Below, one piece after another: positions 6,350-8,603 of a stretch of DNA of 8,603 nt. Origin of the DNA: Gammaproteobacteria bacterium (lineage in GTDB: Bacteria > Pseudomonadota > Gammaproteobacteria > HK1); contig JAGRHX010000226.1 of the NCBI GenBank assembly GCA_020444775.1, positions 1-8,603 on the forward strand, written 5' to 3'. The translations under genes were made by a program, and so were the position numbers. Below the pieces are notes generated by a model, which saw nothing but the letters and a program-made list of their open reading frames with translations, had not been told where the DNA came from and made no database searches. Positions within the stretch are counted from its first letter, which is position 1. Every line of letters starts with the position of its first letter.

Positions 6350-7045
6350 TCAGTAGATCGTCTTGCGCATGTGCTCCGGATAATCGCGATCGTAGGCCTC
6401 ACCGTCGAAGCCGGAGGTGCTCAGGGCCTGCAGGATCTGCCCGGCGCTCGGCAGGGTGCCCTTGGCGACCTGGGCCTCGGGCTGCCACAGCCGGGAGCGG
6501 GCCAGCGCCTTCTGGCACTGGAAATAGACCCGATCCACGCTCACCTCGAGCACGCTGCGCGGCGGCTTGCCCTGGATCGAGAAGCTCTCGAGCAAGGCCG
6601 GATCCACGCGGATGCTGGCGCGGCCGTTGATACGCAGTGTCTCACCGGCGCCGGGCACCAGGAACAGTAACGAGATGCGTGGGTCGCGGATGATGTTACG
6701 CAGCGTGTCGATGCGATTGTTGCCGCGACGGTCGGGGATCAGTACCGTGCGATCATCGTGCACGCGGACGAAACCGGGCGGGTCGCCGCGCGGTGAACAG
6801 TCCAGACCTTCGGGGCCGCAGCTGGCGATGACCACGAACGGTGAGTGCTCGATGAAGCGCCGATAGTGGGCGTTGATGTGGTCGATCTCCTTGACCAGCG
6901 AGCGTGCCAGCGGCTCGCCGTAGAGCGCCTCCAGGTCCTCCAGGCTGTTGATGGTGTTGGCCGGATCCTGGGTAGGTCCAGGCGCTGGGCCATGCGCTGG
7001 GGGCGCGTCGGCGGCGGTCCGGGCGTCGTCGGTCTTGCTGCTCAT
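6350..7045 (-). CDS. Pyridoxamine 5'-phosphate oxidase-family FMN-binding protein (MSMEG_1061/DR2398-like)
   Basis: The product is 231 residues. A Pro/Ala-rich, probably disordered N-terminus (1-30) leads into a split beta-barrel flavoprotein domain. The DR2398-type subfamily pattern is recognisable: LEALYGEPLARSLVKEIDHI, then FVVIASCGPEGLDCSPRGD, then DRRGNNRIDTLRNIIRDPRI, LLFLVPGAGETLRINGRASI and, near the C-terminus, CQKALARSRLW. In intact relatives these residues form the FMN phosphate and dimer contacts. Members are cytoplasmic FMN- or F420-type oxidoreductases, mostly of unknown substrate. The ATG is supported by GAAGG nine bases upstream. The gene is divergent from the transcarbamylase gene, with 73 bases between the two starts, so the two may share a regulatory region. 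It may be cotranscribed with the downstream hydrolase. The family assignment is firm; activity is unknown. Confidence 0.88.
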   Translation of the reverse strand: MSSKTDDARTAADAPPAHGPAPGPTQDPANTINSLEDLEALYGEPLARSLVKEIDHINAHYRRFIEHSPFVVIASCGPEGLDCSPRGDPPGFVRVHDDRTVLIPDRRGNNRIDTLRNIIRDPRISLLFLVPGAGETLRINGRASIRVDPALLESFSIQGKPPRSVLEVSVDRVYFQCQKALARSRLWQPEAQVAKGTLPSAGQILQALSTSGFDGEAYDRDYPEHMRKTIY

Positions 7046-7074
7046 CTCGTCGTACCTTCGCGGTTGTTGGTACT

Positions 7075-7097
7075 ATCGCGACTTTTTCGCGATCGCG
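7075..7097. promoter_or_regulatory. Inverted repeats in the divergent PPOX/transcarbamylase intergenic region
   Basis: ATCGCGA (7075-7081) and TCGCGAT (7087-7093) are exact reverse complements with a 5-base loop. The second arm overlaps the 10-bp palindrome CGCGATCGCG (7088-7097). This lies between two divergent start codons, so an operator or a 5' leader hairpin for the transcarbamylase is plausible. I see no ArgR-box match and no convincing -35/-10 pair on either strand. Confidence 0.45.
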
Positions 7098-7118
7098 TTT
7101 TCGTAATGGTGAAGTGAT

Positions 7119-8051
7119 ATGCACGGCAAGCTCAAGCATCTCATCGACTGGAAGGACTGGGGCGACGACGAGGTACGCGCCGTGCTCGATCTGGCCCGCA
7201 AGGTCAAGCATCGGCGCTGGGAGTATCAAGGCAACATGCAGGGTAATACCCTGGTCATGATCTTCCAGAAGACATCCACACGCACCCGGGTGTCGTTCGA
7301 GGCAGGTATGACCGAGCTGGGTGGTCACGCCATCAATCTGGACTGGCGTGCATCCAACTTCACCCTGAGCAAGGTCGGCTACGAGACGCGCTATCTGTGT
7401 CGCAACGCGGCCATGCTGATGGCGCGGCTCAAGCAGAACAGCGATCTGATGGAGATGGAGGCCGCTGCCACCGTCCCGCTGATCAACGGCTGCTGCAATC
7501 TCTACCATCCCTGTCAGGCGATGGCGGACATGCTTACCATCGCCGAGGATCGCGGTTCCACCGAGGGGGCGCGGCTCACCTATATCGGCGTGTACAACAA
7601 TGTGGTCAACTCCCTGGTGTCCATCGCCGCGCCGCTCGGCGTCGAGCTGACCCTGGTCTGCCCCATCAGTGACGACTCGGTGGTCGATAAGCAGAGCCGA
7701 CAGAAACTGCTCGATGCGGGCCGACTGATCGAGACGCTGGACGCCCGGGCGGCGGTACGTGATGCCGAGTACGTCTACACCGATACCTGGCTGGACATGG
7801 AGTTCTTCAACGATCCGGACTACCAGGACGAGAAGCAGGCGCGCTGCGAGCAGATGCTCCCCTACCAGATCAACGCCGAGCTGCTGGCCGACAGCCAGGC
7901 CAAGATCATGCACGACATGCCGATCCACCCGGGCTTCGAGATCGCCGAGGACATGGTCGAGAGCGAGCGCTCGATCATCTACGACCAGGCCGAGAATCGG
8001 CTGGATGCGCAGAAGGCCATCATGATCTATCTGATGCGCGAGCTGACCTGA
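7119..8051 (+). CDS. Ornithine/aspartate carbamoyltransferase-superfamily protein with non-canonical substrate motifs
   Basis: The product is 310 residues, the normal length of ornithine carbamoyltransferase. The carbamoyl-phosphate site is intact: FQKTSTRTRVSFEAGM (49-64), the HPCQ motif (130-133), and GVYNNVVNSL (157-166). The C-terminal helix AENRLDAQKAIM (291-302) is also typical. The second-substrate site differs. Where ornithine enzymes have an SMG loop after TDxW, this protein has TDTWLDMEFF (221-230); where they have HCLP, it has HDMPIH (265-270), so the conserved cysteine is replaced by Asp266. The enzyme should still transfer a carbamoyl group to an amine, but ornithine is doubtful. 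The ATG is preceded by GGTGA six bases upstream. An oxidoreductase gene follows after 15 bases, likely in the same operon; no other arginine genes are in view. An annotation as argF would be risky. Confidence 0.88.
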   Translation: MHGKLKHLIDWKDWGDDEVRAVLDLARKVKHRRWEYQGNMQGNTLVMIFQKTSTRTRVSFEAGMTELGGHAINLDWRASNFTLSKVGYETRYLCRNAAMLMARLKQNSDLMEMEAAATVPLINGCCNLYHPCQAMADMLTIAEDRGSTEGARLTYIGVYNNVVNSLVSIAAPLGVELTLVCPISDDSVVDKQSRQKLLDAGRLIETLDARAAVRDAEYVYTDTWLDMEFFNDPDYQDEKQARCEQMLPYQINAELLADSQAKIMHDMPIHPGFEIAEDMVESERSIIYDQAENRLDAQKAIMIYLMRELT

Positions 8052-8066
8052 CCATCCTCGCGACCG

Positions 8067-8603
8067 ATGTTTCGAATCGCGATCCATGGTGCGGGCGGTA
8101 TCGCCGCCTTCCACGCCCGATCGGTGGCCGCGATCGACGATGCCGAGCTGGTGGCCGTGTCGAGTCGACGTGCCGGCAGCGCGAGCGCTTTTTGTGATGC
8201 CCACGGCGGCCGCGCCTATCCGGATCTGGAGCGCCTGCTGGTTGCGGAGAAGCCTGATGTCCTGATCGTCACCACGCCGAGCGGTGCGCATCTGGAGCCG
8301 GTGCTGGCGGCTGCCCGACATCGGGTCCACGTGCTGTGCGAGAAACCGTTGGAGATCGCGCTGGCACGGGTCGATCGCATGATCGAGGCTTGTGACGCTG
8401 TGGGGGTGCGTCTGGGCGGGGTCTTTCAGCAGCGCATGAGTCCACTCTATCAGATGGTGCATCAGGCCTGTGCGCAAGGTCGCTTCGGCGAGCAGGCGCT
8501 GATCAACTGCTACGTGCCGTGGTGGCGTGACGACGCCTACTATGCGCCGCCGCGCTGGCAGGGTAGCGCGGCACTGGACGGCGCTGGCGCGCTGATGAAT
8601 CAG
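8067..8603 (+). CDS. Gfo/Idh/MocA-family NAD(P)-dependent oxidoreductase, 3'-truncated by the window edge
   Basis: The first 179 residues are visible and the frame is open to the window end; family members are usually 330-390 residues. The N-terminal Rossmann fold is clear: IAIHGAGGIAAFHARSV (4-20), then VSSRRA after the second strand, TTPSGAH (69-75) and the diagnostic EKP (92-94) whose lysine takes part in catalysis. The start of the second domain shows PWWRDDAYYAPPRWQG (151-166) and DGAGALMNQ (171-179), the typical motif at the substrate site. Relatives oxidise or reduce hydroxyl groups of sugars, inositols and other polyols or hydroxy acids using NAD(P). The gene begins 15 bases after the transcarbamylase stop on the same strand, which suggests cotranscription and perhaps a shared pathway. 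The Shine-Dalgarno sequence is weak. The substrate cannot be inferred. Confidence 0.92.
   Translation, partial: MFRIAIHGAGGIAAFHARSVAAIDDAELVAVSSRRAGSASAFCDAHGGRAYPDLERLLVAEKPDVLIVTTPSGAHLEPVLAAARHRVHVLCEKPLEIALARVDRMIEACDAVGVRLGGVFQQRMSPLYQMVHQACAQGRFGEQALINCYVPWWRDDAYYAPPRWQGSAALDGAGALMNQ

Noticed and set aside
6753..8477. Long open frame (574 codons) on the minus strand
   Set aside because: It runs antisense through the transcarbamylase, the oxidoreductase and part of the PPOX gene, all with clear family motifs. Its His/Asp/Leu/Arg-rich translation matches no family and is a typical high-GC shadow.
1..8603. CRISPR array, insertion sequence, phage or toxin-antitoxin genes
   Set aside because: No spaced direct-repeat array, transposase motif, integrase or toxin-antitoxin-like small gene pair was seen on either strand.

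Overview
The window is GC-rich, gene-dense bacterial DNA. The protein families (bufferin-type RiPP genes, an EmrA/EmrB-like efflux pair, a MarR regulator) fit a proteobacterium, most likely a gammaproteobacterium, but nothing here fixes the genus. All product calls come from reading translated motifs; no database search was run.

Region 1 (1-1815, + strand) is the downstream end of an MNIO (DUF692) RiPP-modification operon. It holds the C-terminal half of the DUF692 iron oxidase, a DUF2063 partner protein that overlaps it by ATGA, and a DoxX-like membrane protein. This is the B-C-D part of the operon type known as bufferin or Hvf. The DUF2282-type precursor gene would lie upstream, outside the window.

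Region 2 (1816-2266) is a scar-like stretch. It has a short hairpin after the DoxX gene, then the C-terminal piece of a HAD-family hydrolase on the minus strand. That piece has no N-terminal half, lies directly behind the emrA-like stop codon in the same frame, and contains a perfect 14-bp inverted repeat.

Region 3 (2267-5515) is a drug-efflux locus. A marR-emrA-like operon (minus) is divergent from a 14-TM DHA2/EmrB-like transporter (plus). The AT-rich intergenic region carries two near-identical 18-bp operator-like repeats exactly 30 bp apart, one inside the spacer of a good minus-strand promoter. The geometry suggests MarR autorepression and a leaderless marR mRNA.

Region 4 (5555-7045, minus) holds a PPOX-type FMN flavoprotein gene, followed after a strong hairpin by an esterase-like alpha/beta hydrolase gene.

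Region 5 (7119-8603, plus) starts divergently from the flavoprotein gene. It has a transcarbamylase of the ornithine/aspartate carbamoyltransferase superfamily whose substrate-binding motifs are not those of ornithine carbamoyltransferase, then 15 bases later a Gfo/Idh/MocA oxidoreductase cut by the window end. This pair is the best candidate here for an undescribed pathway.
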